Shown piece by piece: positions 45,248 through 53,453 of a DNA stretch of 64,000 nt; the first letter of the stretch is position 1, and each line of letters begins with the position of its first letter. The position numbers were made by a program, and so were the translations under genes. Under the pieces are notes generated by a model. The model worked only from the letters and a program-made list of their open reading frames with translations, was not told where the DNA came from and searched no databases. The DNA comes from an uncultured Microbacterium sp. (GTDB taxonomy: Bacteria > Actinomycetota > Actinomycetes > Actinomycetales > Microbacteriaceae): NCBI GenBank assembly GCA_913774665.1, contig CAJYHN010000010.1:186001-250000 (forward strand), read 5' to 3'.

Positions 45248-46270
45248 ATGCAGTTATCTACCAACCTCGACGAGCTCGACCTAGCAATTTTTCACGCTCT
45301 GGAACTGGCCCCTCGCGCACCTTGGTCGACAGTGGGGCGTGCGGTAGGTGTCGATCCTGTGACCGCGACTCGACGGTGGAACGTCATGCAGGAGGCACGT
45401 CTCGCGTGGGTGACGTGCTATCCGCTGCTGATGCGGCAAATGACCGCCGTGTTCCTACAGATCAGCTGCAAGGCCACCTGCGTTCGAGCTGTTGCCGCGC
45501 GCATCGCTCAGCTCCCGAATGGCGTGACAGTCGAGATTGTCAGCGGGAGTTCAGATATCTTCATGTTCGCTTGCGCCGCCAGCCAGCAGGATCTGAGCGA
45601 ACTCCTCCTAAATACACTTCCAAAAATCCCGGGCGTAGAGAAAATCTCGTCTCAGCCTTCGGTAGCGACGCACCTTGACCGCGGTTTTATCGGGGCAGGG
45701 ACTCTGGAACCCGCTTCACGAATTTCCCTCCCCCCGGAGCGACGGGGCACGCTAATTCCCTCTGCCGGACGGATCGACGACTTGGACTGGGCTATTTGCC
45801 TCGAGCTAAGCCGCGACGGACGGGCCTCTAACACCGCTCTCGCGCGGGCCGTAGAAGCATCAGAGTCCACTGTTGCGCGACGGGTCACGAAGCTCATCGC
45901 CGACGGCGCCTTGCACCTGAGAGCGGCGCTCGCACCCGCCGCTGCTGCGCCGGCAACGATCGTTTGGCTAGGAATGCGGGTGCCTGCCGGCGACATCAGC
46001 GAAGCCATTTCGTTAATAAGCCGACTCGCCGGCATGACCTACCTCGGCTTGGCCGCGGGTCCCACCAATCTTCAGGTAAGGGTCGCGCTACCCCACCTTG
46101 CCGCACTTGAGGCGTTCGAAGCCAAGATCTACCAAATCAACCCAGAAATCGACATCGAAAGCCGAATGGTAGTGCTCGAAACCGTACGACAAGTGTCTCG
46201 AGTATTCGACAAATACGGAAATGTCACCGATGTGGCATCTATCGACATACGTGAAGGCCACGGATCGTAG
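45248..46270 (+). CDS. Lrp/AsnC-family regulator with two HTH-ligand units
   Basis: The 340-residue protein contains two Lrp/AsnC-type helix-turn-helix modules, near residues 8-55 (LDELDLAIFHALELAPRAPW, RAVGVDPVTATRRW) and 180-230 (IDDLDWAICLELSRDGRASN, ALARAVEASESTVARRV), each followed by a sensor-like alpha-beta region. Duplicated Lrp proteins of this type occur in actinobacteria. It lies divergent from the fused sigma-factor gene. No ribosome binding site is strong (the ATG follows TCGCTGC). Ligand is probably an amino acid but cannot be shown. Confidence 0.82.
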   Translation: MQLSTNLDELDLAIFHALELAPRAPWSTVGRAVGVDPVTATRRWNVMQEARLAWVTCYPLLMRQMTAVFLQISCKATCVRAVAARIAQLPNGVTVEIVSGSSDIFMFACAASQQDLSELLLNTLPKIPGVEKISSQPSVATHLDRGFIGAGTLEPASRISLPPERRGTLIPSAGRIDDLDWAICLELSRDGRASNTALARAVEASESTVARRVTKLIADGALHLRAALAPAAAAPATIVWLGMRVPAGDISEAISLISRLAGMTYLGLAAGPTNLQVRVALPHLAALEAFEAKIYQINPEIDIESRMVVLETVRQVSRVFDKYGNVTDVASIDIREGHGS

Positions 46271-46842
46271 CACACGGCTCTACGGTTTGCGCATCTTAGA
46301 AATCGTCTCGTCATCTTCGACGCCGTCGGAACTCCCCCGCACGAGGCACCAATGTGGGGCGTCTCTTGAACCATAGAGGGACAACAAAATGCAAGCAAAG
46401 ACCGATCGCAGGCTCGATGAGAACCTCAAACATCGCAACCCGTGAGCTGAGTGTCATGCGCCGAAACGTCCGCCGTCGCAGCACCTTCCGACACCAACCG
46501 TCCGCCCGCGAGGAGCTCGCAGGACACCTGCGAGGAGAGCGCGCCCTCCTTCTCTTGTGCAAATTTCAGATGGTTGGATTGACCGTTGAAATCTGCCTAC
46601 TCCTTGTTCTCGCCCTGGAGAAACGCTAGGGGCCCAGAAAGTGAGCAGAGCGCGACAGCCACGATTGCACCATCAGAAAAGCGGCAACATATAAAAATAC
46701 TGAATAATTCTTCAACAAGGTCGGCGCATGATCGGTTTTTCTCCTCCGCAACAGCCGAGACGTGTCCACGTTACGCCCACGGACACCAGAACCACTTCTC
46801 CAACACAATTCTAGACCTCGCGGCTTCTCGAAGCCTCTAATC
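46271..46842. other. Noncoding stretch, 0.57 kb
   Basis: No gene is supported. A 91-residue frame (46,354-46,629) ends in a hydrophobic stretch (LLLLCKFQMVGLTVEICLLL) but has an implausible Arg-rich first half. The AT content is higher than in the left part of the window. No clear repeat or hairpin is seen. Confidence 0.35.
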
Positions 46843-47739
46843 TCAAGTTGGCCGCACCGTATCGCGCGGATATTCTCCAAATTGTTGCTTGTAGTAGAAG
46901 GAAAATCGACCACTGTTGCTGAAATGCCATCGAGTCGCGATGGCGGAGGTGGAGATGACGGATGCGGGAGTGGACTGCATCTGCCGCCGAACCCCGTTCA
47001 ACCGCGTCCGACGAACGTACTCGAGGGGCGTGCAGCCGCAATCTTCGAGAAAGTGATACTGCAGGGTGCGACTTGAGACTCCCACAGCGTTCGCTATATC
47101 GGCGACCTTCACGTCCCCTATGGCGTGCGCAACGATGAAACTTATTGCCGCCGAGACGGTCGATCGCGTCTGACTGCTTGGTTCCTCCTGCGGTGGCCGC
47201 ACAAAGGTTGCCACTGCCGCGCAGGACAACAAGTTCGCGAGCGTATCCTCAACACCCAACGCCCCCACCGGTCCGGCTGCCATATCTCGGCTGTAAGTGA
47301 AAGTACGTTGCCAGAATTGTCCCGCCTCCGCGCTCACGGGAGTGGTGCGAAGTGATGTTCGAATAGAAACCCGCTTTCCATGAACGCGCCTCGCCGCCTC
47401 CTTCAGGTCGACCGAGGGAAGCGAAATAAAATCGCATCTGAGTCGCCCGCGTGCGCCCACGAGGAACAGGTCTGATTTCACTGCGAAGGGCTCGTCCTCA
47501 GGAAGCGTATATCCGTCGTGCTTCAGGCGAACGTCATCACCAGAGACACGTCCGAATATGACAGAGTTTGTTGGTTTGAATTTGAGAACTACAGGCTCAT
47601 CGATAGCCATTTTCAAAAAGGAGACGGATCGTAGCTTACAAACCGATGCAAAGAAAGTGGGGGACGCGACCGCGGTCGTCTGCAACTCAAGGCCTGGCAG
47701 AACAGCAGATAATCTTTCGTGTGCGGCTCGCGCGCCCAA
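46843..47739 (-). CDS. AraC-family transcriptional regulator
   Basis: This 298-residue regulator has the AraC DNA-binding domain at the C-terminus (about 200-298): VKVADIANAVGVSSRTLQYHF, then PLEYVRRTRLNGVRRQMQS, WHFSNSGRFSFYYKQQFGEY, the family's second helix-turn-helix. The N-terminal half (about 20-170) is a ligand-binding or dimer domain of the cupin type without recognised motifs. The start is a TTG; no better start codon exists in the frame after a stop upstream, so the exact start is uncertain. It is a single gene near the glycosyltransferase operon on the same strand. Target genes not known; neighbouring surface genes are candidates. Confidence 0.82.
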   Translation of the reverse strand: MGARAAHERLSAVLPGLELQTTAVASPTFFASVCKLRSVSFLKMAIDEPVVLKFKPTNSVIFGRVSGDDVRLKHDGYTLPEDEPFAVKSDLFLVGARGRLRCDFISLPSVDLKEAARRVHGKRVSIRTSLRTTPVSAEAGQFWQRTFTYSRDMAAGPVGALGVEDTLANLLSCAAVATFVRPPQEEPSSQTRSTVSAAISFIVAHAIGDVKVADIANAVGVSSRTLQYHFLEDCGCTPLEYVRRTRLNGVRRQMQSTPASVISTSAIATRWHFSNSGRFSFYYKQQFGEYPRDTVRPT

Positions 47740-47891
47740 CGCCTCCCACGCGGTGCGTTGAATCAGAATTCACCCACTTTGCTTGGCGCCCTCACGGAAA
47801 TCACGGCCATACTCAAAGCCCGGCACCAAATACTCTCTCGCACAGAGACGCGAGCACAGACAAATACCGCGTTTGCGGTACCGCGTCCTCA

Positions 47892-49166
47892 CTAAAACTC
47901 AGGTTGGGACGTGAGAAGGGGTCCACCATTTCGAGGCACCCCGCTTTTAATCGCAATAAGATTCACAAACGCGTAGGAAACTTCTCTGATCTTATGCCAT
48001 TCGCTTGGGAATGTTGTAACTGATCGCGAAATTTGAAAGCGAGCCGCGAGTCCAGGCACCCGTTTCCGGTAAACATCCTCCGTGTAGTACCAAAAAGAGT
48101 TCTCGTTCCAAGCCGATCGAGCGAGCGGGTCCTGAAAACCACCTCTTCCCTCACTACTCGGCGTGATGGTGATCAAGACGCCGCCCGGGGCGAGCACACG
48201 ATACAGCTCGTTCATGAGACTTGCTGGGTCAGCAGTCAGGGGCAGCGTCTCTTGAGCACGGATAACACCGACAGAGCCGTCGGGAATATGACTCAGGTCC
48301 CATGTGTGAGAACTAGGCTCCGTTGCATCGAAAAGCGTGCGATAGCCTGCCGTAGCAACGTTGTCGCGTCGCGCTTCGAGGGCATCTAATCCGCTCCTCC
48401 TAGCCCAGGCCAATGCGGCCCTCTCGAAGTACCTGTCGTACATCTGCACTGTACCCGCTTGAATCTGCGCATTCACCTCGCGATCACGGTGAGTGTTTCC
48501 GTCATGCATGCGTTGCAAATATAGGCACTCATCGATTCGTATGAATTCCCCCAGCTCGTAGAGTCGCGCCATAAGGTCCTGGTCGTCCAAAATATCAAGA
48601 CTTGAGTCGTAGCCGCCGACCCGCATATAGGCGGACCTTCGGAAAGAGCGCACGTGATTCGGGGCGTACCAGATGTACGACACGTTGTGAGGAGTAGATT
48701 CCAACGCCAAAGCGTGCTTCATGGGAAGCCCCAGATATTCCCAGGTGGCATATTCCCAGCCGAATTCGGCTGCGAATTCTGTGAGATCCGGAGATCCGTC
48801 TCCGTTAATCTGGGCCCAATGACTGTATGCGAACACAGCGCTGCTGTTCTGATCGAACGCGCGACCGATACGACTCAGAGCGCCCGGCAGGAGAATGTCG
48901 TCATGATCTAATTCGACCAATATTTCACCGCCTGCCCATTCGCAAGCCAGTCTTTTTGCCTCCCCCACGCCCATATTGCGTCCTGCGCGAATTACCTTGA
49001 CCAGCCCCTCACTGTCCGGCGGCGACCAATCCGCCTCGCCATTTAGAACAACCACCCACTCCCAATCTTTCACACTCTGTTGCGTGAGACTTCGGTAGCA
49101 CTCGTCGAGCCATCGAGGATCGTGGCTGGGCGTGAATACCGAAAACCGAGGACCACTGCTAAGCAT
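47892..49166 (-). CDS. GT2 glycosyltransferase fused to a methyltransferase-like domain
   Basis: The 424-residue protein has an N-terminal family-2 glycosyltransferase (about 8-235: FSVFTPSHDPRWLDECYRSL, VVLNGE, RNMGVGEAKRLACEWAGGE, and the metal-binding ELDHDD), then a class-I SAM-methyltransferase-like part (about 245-400: HIPDGSVGVIRAQETLPLTA, NELYRVLAPGGVLITITPSS). The SAM-binding glycine loop is weak. Its start lies 13 bases after the stop of the collagen-like gene on the same strand, so it probably modifies that protein. Similar transferases glycosylate bacterial collagen-like proteins. No membrane segment is seen, so it acts in the cytoplasm. Confidence 0.82.
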   Translation of the reverse strand: MLSSGPRFSVFTPSHDPRWLDECYRSLTQQSVKDWEWVVVLNGEADWSPPDSEGLVKVIRAGRNMGVGEAKRLACEWAGGEILVELDHDDILLPGALSRIGRAFDQNSSAVFAYSHWAQINGDGSPDLTEFAAEFGWEYATWEYLGLPMKHALALESTPHNVSYIWYAPNHVRSFRRSAYMRVGGYDSSLDILDDQDLMARLYELGEFIRIDECLYLQRMHDGNTHRDREVNAQIQAGTVQMYDRYFERAALAWARRSGLDALEARRDNVATAGYRTLFDATEPSSHTWDLSHIPDGSVGVIRAQETLPLTADPASLMNELYRVLAPGGVLITITPSSEGRGGFQDPLARSAWNENSFWYYTEDVYRKRVPGLAARFQISRSVTTFPSEWHKIREVSYAFVNLIAIKSGVPRNGGPLLTSQPEF

Positions 49167-49179
49167 GTTTCCTACTCAC

Positions 49180-50733
49180 TCAGACCTTGGCACACAGGGC
49201 ATAGGAAAGAATCTCGATAGTTACGCTCGAAGAATTGGTGTTGTTGATGAAGTAGCTCCAGGTATTGGGGTTCGTCTCGTTGGGAAACGATCCGATCGTA
49301 GCTATTCCCGAATAGCTGCTCGTCGTAGTGGTGTTCGTCGTTCGGCCACCGCCGCCGACGAGTACGGAACCGGCGGGGCAGGAGGCGCTGACGCTCGCGT
49401 TCTGAGTTGCGGCAACGACAATCGGCCCCGAAGCGACGCGAATAGTCTGAACGTTCGTGACACCGTTGGCCCCCTGGGGCCCGCTTGCACCCTGCGAGCC
49501 GGTCGCCCCTTGAGGACCCGCCGAGCCTTGCAAACCTGCCGCACCCTGCGGACCGGCAGGCCCCGTCGCACCCTGCGGGCCGGGCGCCCCCTGGGAACCA
49601 ACGGCGCCGCTGCCCCCAGTAGATCCTGTCGGCCCCTGTGGACCAACAGCCCCCTGAGGTCCGATAGGGCCTTGTGCCCCCTGGACACCTCTCGCGCCAG
49701 TCGCACCCTGAGCACCGGATGCCCCCTGAGCGCCGTCAGCCCCCTGAGGTCCGTTAGCGCCGGCCGCGCCCTGAGCACCCGTCGTACCGTTAGCCCCCTG
49801 CGCACCGGTCGCACCCTGCGGACCAATCGGACCCTGAGCACCCGTCGCCCCCTGAGCGCCCGTCGCCCCCTGAGCGCCCGTCGCACCCTGAGCTCCGTCA
49901 GCACCCTGAGCACCGTTGGCCCCCTGAGCACCTTTAGCGCCAGCCGCGCCCTGAGCGCCAGCCGCGCCCTGAGCGCCCGTCGCGCCTTGAGCACCGGTCG
50001 CACCCTGCGGACCAATCGGACCCTGAGCACCCGTCGCCCCCTGAGCGCCCGTTGCCCCCTGAGCGCCGGCAGCGCCGGTCGCGCCCTGCGCACCGGTCGC
50101 ACCCTGCGGACCAATCGGACCCTGAGCACCGTTAGCGCCAGCCGCGCCCTGAGCGCCGGCCGCGCCCGACGCACCCTGAGCGCCCGTCGCACCCTGAGCT
50201 CCGTTAGCCCCCTGAGCGCCGGCAGCACCCTGAGCACCGTTGGCTCCCTGAGCACCGTTAGCGCCAGCCGCGCCCTGTGCGCCCGTCGCGCCTTGAGCAC
50301 CGGTCGCACCCTGCGGACCCTGAGCACCCGTCGCACCCTGAGCACCCTGAGCACCGTCAGCACCCTGAGCTCCGTTAGCCCCTTGAGCACCGTTAGCCCC
50401 CTGAGCGCCCGTCGCACCCTGAGCACCCGTCGCACCCTTAACACCGTTCGCGCCCGCGACCCCCATCGAACCGGCGGGGCCTTGCGGGCCCATCGCACCC
50501 TGCGGGCCCGTGACGACTGGCGGGCGGACACCATTGGCGAAGTCCGTCGACCTGCTCTGCTTCGACCCGTAGAGAGCGCCGAATAGCCCGGGCCGAATTG
50601 TCTGAGCTTTCGTATACGATGGCGCCGCAGGACCATCGGGGGCCGCCGTGTCTGCCGAAGGAACCGCCGGGTTTGCAAGCGTTGCGATCGCGGTCGAAAC
50701 CGAAAGTGCTGCCAGAATCTTATCGTTGATCAC
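49180..50733 (-). CDS. Collagen-like repeat protein
   Basis: This 517-residue protein has a hydrophobic N-terminal segment (about 1-30) that may be an export signal, a linker, and about 116 uninterrupted G-x-y triplets (about residues 76-424), mostly GAQ, GAT and GAN with few prolines. A 93-residue C-terminal domain follows ([17 protein letters not shown], then [17 protein letters not shown]) with two Cys and a beta-rich Ser/Thr/Asn composition. There is no wall-sorting motif. Bacterial collagen-like proteins form trimeric rods on the surface. It lies between a membrane-anchored protein and a glycosyltransferase in one minus-strand operon. Thr-rich triplets offer O-glycan sites. Confidence 0.9.
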   Translation of the reverse strand: MINDKILAALSVSTAIATLANPAVPSADTAAPDGPAAPSYTKAQTIRPGLFGALYGSKQSRSTDFANGVRPPVVTGPQGAMGPQGPAGSMGVAGANGVKGATGAQGATGAQGANGAQGANGAQGADGAQGAQGATGAQGPQGATGAQGATGAQGAAGANGAQGANGAQGAAGAQGANGAQGATGAQGASGAAGAQGAAGANGAQGPIGPQGATGAQGATGAAGAQGATGAQGATGAQGPIGPQGATGAQGATGAQGAAGAQGAAGAKGAQGANGAQGADGAQGATGAQGATGAQGATGAQGPIGPQGATGAQGANGTTGAQGAAGANGPQGADGAQGASGAQGATGARGVQGAQGPIGPQGAVGPQGPTGSTGGSGAVGSQGAPGPQGATGPAGPQGAAGLQGSAGPQGATGSQGASGPQGANGVTNVQTIRVASGPIVVAATQNASVSASCPAGSVLVGGGGRTTNTTTTSSYSGIATIGSFPNETNPNTWSYFINNTNSSSVTIEILSYALCAKV

Positions 50734-50741
50734 AAGCCATC

Positions 50742-51350
50742 TCAGTTCTCAAGCAGGCGGATAGCACCATCAAGCACCATCTGTTTGGACTCGTCTGGCG
50801 TAGGGGAAAAAACCTCTACCTGAAACGACGCGTCAGGGAAAGAAAAGTAAGTACTCAGCGGCGCATTCGGGTTAACAACAACTAGAGCGTTTGACTTGGT
50901 CGTCTGGGAACCCATGTCCTGTTCGGCGGAGGCATCTTGCAAACGCTTGAAACCCTGCTGTTCGGGGTAGGTCGCCACAGTCAAAAATTCTTCCTGGGAT
51001 CCTGCAGACTCAGACTTCGGGACGTACCGAACAAACGTTGATCCCGATGACGCCTCCGTGATCTCGTAGTTGACATCCTCCATAGGACCCGCCCAGTACA
51101 CCGGGGCGTGGGACGCGCCGTAACCCCTCAGCTCAGTCTCGGAGAGAAACTTCGGCTGCCCCACAGTCACGCCGAGATCTTCCGACCGAGCTTGCGCACC
51201 CCAGAGCCCTGCCGCAAACGCCCATGCGATCACGGCGATCGCGATCGAGATCATCGCGGCCGTGGCAATGATCCATATCTTCCAACGTCGGGACGGCCGC
51301 CCTAGCGACCTGCGCCCCTCGACCGTCGTTGTGTCAGCGTCCATGATCAT
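50742..51350 (-). CDS. Single-pass membrane protein at the head of the collagen operon
   Basis: This 202-residue protein has a cytoplasmic tail (about 1-24), one membrane segment (about 25-50: [20 protein letters not shown]) and an outer domain (about 60-200) with no known motif. GGAGAGG precedes the ATG (MIMDADTTT); the longer open frame upstream has none. The stop is 8 bases before the collagen-like gene start, so the three genes 51,350-47,892 are one operon. The outer domain may help anchor, secrete or assemble the collagen-like protein; that is inference from position. Confidence 0.75.
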   Translation of the reverse strand: MIMDADTTTVEGRRSLGRPSRRWKIWIIATAAMISIAIAVIAWAFAAGLWGAQARSEDLGVTVGQPKFLSETELRGYGASHAPVYWAGPMEDVNYEITEASSGSTFVRYVPKSESAGSQEEFLTVATYPEQQGFKRLQDASAEQDMGSQTTKSNALVVVNPNAPLSTYFSFPDASFQVEVFSPTPDESKQMVLDGAIRLLEN

Positions 51351-51545
51351 GGCCCTCTCCGAAGTCTCAGCGGACTTCCCCGACGATGCGATCCACGCAG
51401 ACGTGAGCATCCGTTCGGCAAGTGTCAACGAGCGTCGGCCAGGCCCGACGCCACGTCCCCGATACGGCACGCAGACGACCTGCACACTTTCGGGGCAGAT
51501 CAGATAGTGCTTGCGCACAGTGCACTGTGTCAATCTGATTGGCAA

Positions 51546-51582
51546 TTCGTCTTACGAAACGACAGTGTTTTTGTCTTACAAA
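51546..51582. promoter_or_regulatory. Two phased palindromes, candidate operators of the collagen operon
   Basis: TTCGT-CTT-ACGAA (51546-51558) and TTTGT-CTT-ACAAA (51570-51582) are both perfect 13-bp inverted repeats with the same spacer, 24 bp centre to centre (about two and a third helical turns). They are in the 384-base gap between the divergent membrane-protein gene (start 51,350) and the 51,735 gene, about 200 bases upstream of the former. Nothing else coding is in the gap. A dimeric repressor or activator would fit. Confidence 0.6.
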
Positions 51583-51734
51583 AGACACAATGCCCATGTG
51601 TGCCCGCCTGCGTCATAGCACCCCGCCCCCCTCGTCCTCCTTAGAAGGGGTAACTCCTCAGCTGCGACGAACAACAGGCGGATGGAACCTCGGAGAGAGC
51701 CCATGCCGCCGGCAGCCATTCCTGGAACGAGCAG

Positions 51735-52127
51735 ATGAAGCCATCAAGCGATCACATGACCACCCGTGACCCATACGTAGCGACCCGGCAAGAACTAAGG
51801 GAGTTTTTGTCGAGCGCCTCAAGCGTGGCGCTGTTCTCCGGGGGGCCGGCTAGCGCGAGAACAATCGTTGCGACCGAGGTCATCGAAACGGCGGTTCGCT
51901 GGCTTCGAGTCGCGGCACCTTCCCGAGAACACGCGCACCTCGCTCTCGACCTGCACGCGGACGGCGTCATCTTTCTCGACAAGATCGACCGTGCACATGT
52001 CTTCGAGGTTATCGAGAGGACGATCAGGGAAGCTCAGGAAGGAAGCACTAGGCGCGTCATAATTTCAGGATCGTTTGACGAGTCCTCGATTGACTGTCCC
52101 GTAACGCGGGTACGCCTGTCGCTTTGA
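51735..52127 (+). CDS. Hypothetical protein
   Basis: This 130-residue protein is of unknown family. It contains VALFSGGPASARTIVATEVI, which resembles a nucleotide-binding loop but lacks the Walker Lys, and LDLHADGVIFLDKIDRAHVF, followed by a likely beta-strand (RRVIISGSFDES). The ATG follows GGAACGAG; a second ATG eight codons later is possible. It is followed by a ribbon-helix-helix gene with a 53-base gap. Both may be part of the mobile element. No membrane segment is seen. Confidence 0.55.
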   Translation: MKPSSDHMTTRDPYVATRQELREFLSSASSVALFSGGPASARTIVATEVIETAVRWLRVAAPSREHAHLALDLHADGVIFLDKIDRAHVFEVIERTIREAQEGSTRRVIISGSFDESSIDCPVTRVRLSL

Positions 52128-52180
52128 GATGGTCGACATGAACGTCGTGAATGAACACGATTCGAGCTACTGGATCGTCG

Positions 52181-52414
52181 ATGAGTGACACGGATGGGGA
52201 TAATCCTTCTCGCGCAAGGGGGCGCCCTCTGAGAGGAAAACGACCGTCCGTAGTAGTCAGCATCCGGCTGACGCACGAGGAATTGAGCGCGGTAATGGCG
52301 CGTGGGCGCGCCGACAGCCTGACCGTCTCCGAGTCAATCCGGGCAGCTTTGAACGAGTGGACGGGAGACCACGGCACCCGCTGGTCAAAACACACCTCTT
52401 CGAGACAGGATTAG
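52181..52414 (+). CDS. Ribbon-helix-helix-like small DNA-binding protein
   Basis: This 77-residue protein has a basic N-terminus (ARGRPLRGKRPS) and a ribbon-helix-helix pattern: VVVSIRLTHEELSAVMARGR then SLTVSESIRAALNEW. Such proteins are antitoxins, plasmid partition or MobC-like relaxosome accessory proteins, or repressors. A weak ribosome binding site precedes the ATG. It may bind the paired palindromes 600 bases upstream, but this is only a proximity argument. No toxin partner is seen next to it. Confidence 0.65.
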   Translation: MSDTDGDNPSRARGRPLRGKRPSVVVSIRLTHEELSAVMARGRADSLTVSESIRAALNEWTGDHGTRWSKHTSSRQD

Positions 52415-53453
52415 AAACGGTCCAGAGGTTTTCATAAACAGCGCCATGATATCCACCGGATTGTCGCGCAGCGAGCGGCGCGTGCAAGGCGGTGGCTCAG
52501 GTTGACCTTCGAGCCATCCGCTGCGCCTTTGACGGCGCCCGAATGAGGTCGCCATGCCCGTTCCGAACCGTTCCCTCGATCGCCAGCGACTTCACTTCCC
52601 TCCGCTCACTGTCACCGCGGAAATGAGTGCGCCCGCTTAGATCGGCAGAGGAAGGGAAAACTTACTTCCGGATTCGCTGGCACTTTTGGTCACTCCGGGA
52701 GCGCTTCAAAGCGGAGGAGCCTCGACGTGGCGCCTTCCGCTTTTTCCCCTTCGGCGACATCGGACGTCGTCAGGCTGCCGACGAAGCGATCGCCGCTTCG
52801 GATTGCCGGGGCAAGCCAGCGCGACAGAGATAAATCCGCTCGGTGCATCTTGTCACCTCACTGACGCGGTTCACATCAGGGGGTTTCAACCTGTGTGTTC
52901 GGGGCTAATCGACCGTGTGGGGCTATCACAATGCGCAGCGGTCAGAATCCAGATACTGCCGTATCCGCGCGCAGCGAAGGAAATAAGCGCGCAGGCCTGG
53001 GCTTGCCGCCCTTGAGAGACCTGCGACCGCAGCGGTTGTGGCGCAGTATGGGCGCCCAGTTCTCCCGCAATCGAAATTTTCACACCGACCCTGCGCCACT
53101 GAACCAAGCCCCTTGCTCGACGTGCGAAGGGACCTTGAGAATGCCTGCATCGAGCTAGTCAGTCGCATCGCGTAACTGCTTCATTCGTCGCTTCAAGTGA
53201 TTTCTGGCCCCGAGTGAATAGAAAGATTCGTGACCGCGCCCCACGCCAATCACCGGACCCGACACCACCGTCGGAGCCCGACCCTGCAACCGTCACCCGG
53301 GACAAATCAACTTGCCTCTCATGTCCGTTCCAGTTGCATTGCAGCGGTCGCGTCATATCGCAGGGCGCCGCAGGTCCCCGCTGTTGGCGGGCGAAATGGA
53401 TGCCTCGCTTCCCCGCAGACGCAATTCTCCTCTGTGGGCATCCCGACCTGAAA
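52415..53453. other. Noncoding stretch, about 1.0 kb
   Basis: Several short frames exist but none has both a ribosome binding site and protein-like composition. The last part precedes the surface-protein gene; a longer frame from 53,214 runs into that gene but its first 80 residues are Arg/Pro/Ser-rich and lack a signal peptide, so I consider them leader DNA. Confidence 0.35.

Noticed and set aside
46354-46629. A 91-residue frame with a hydrophobic end
   Set aside because: The first half is implausibly basic and there is no ribosome binding site.
49302-50678. A long Arg-rich frame (458 residues) on the minus strand and a 484-residue Leu/Thr/Arg-rich frame on the plus strand over the collagen region
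   Set aside because: They are artefacts of the repetitive G-x-y codons of the collagen-like gene read in other phases or on the other strand.
53214-53453. An 80-residue N-terminal extension of the large surface protein
   Set aside because: It is Arg/Pro/Ser-rich, lacks a signal peptide and would place the true signal peptide internally, so the ATG at 53,454 is preferred.
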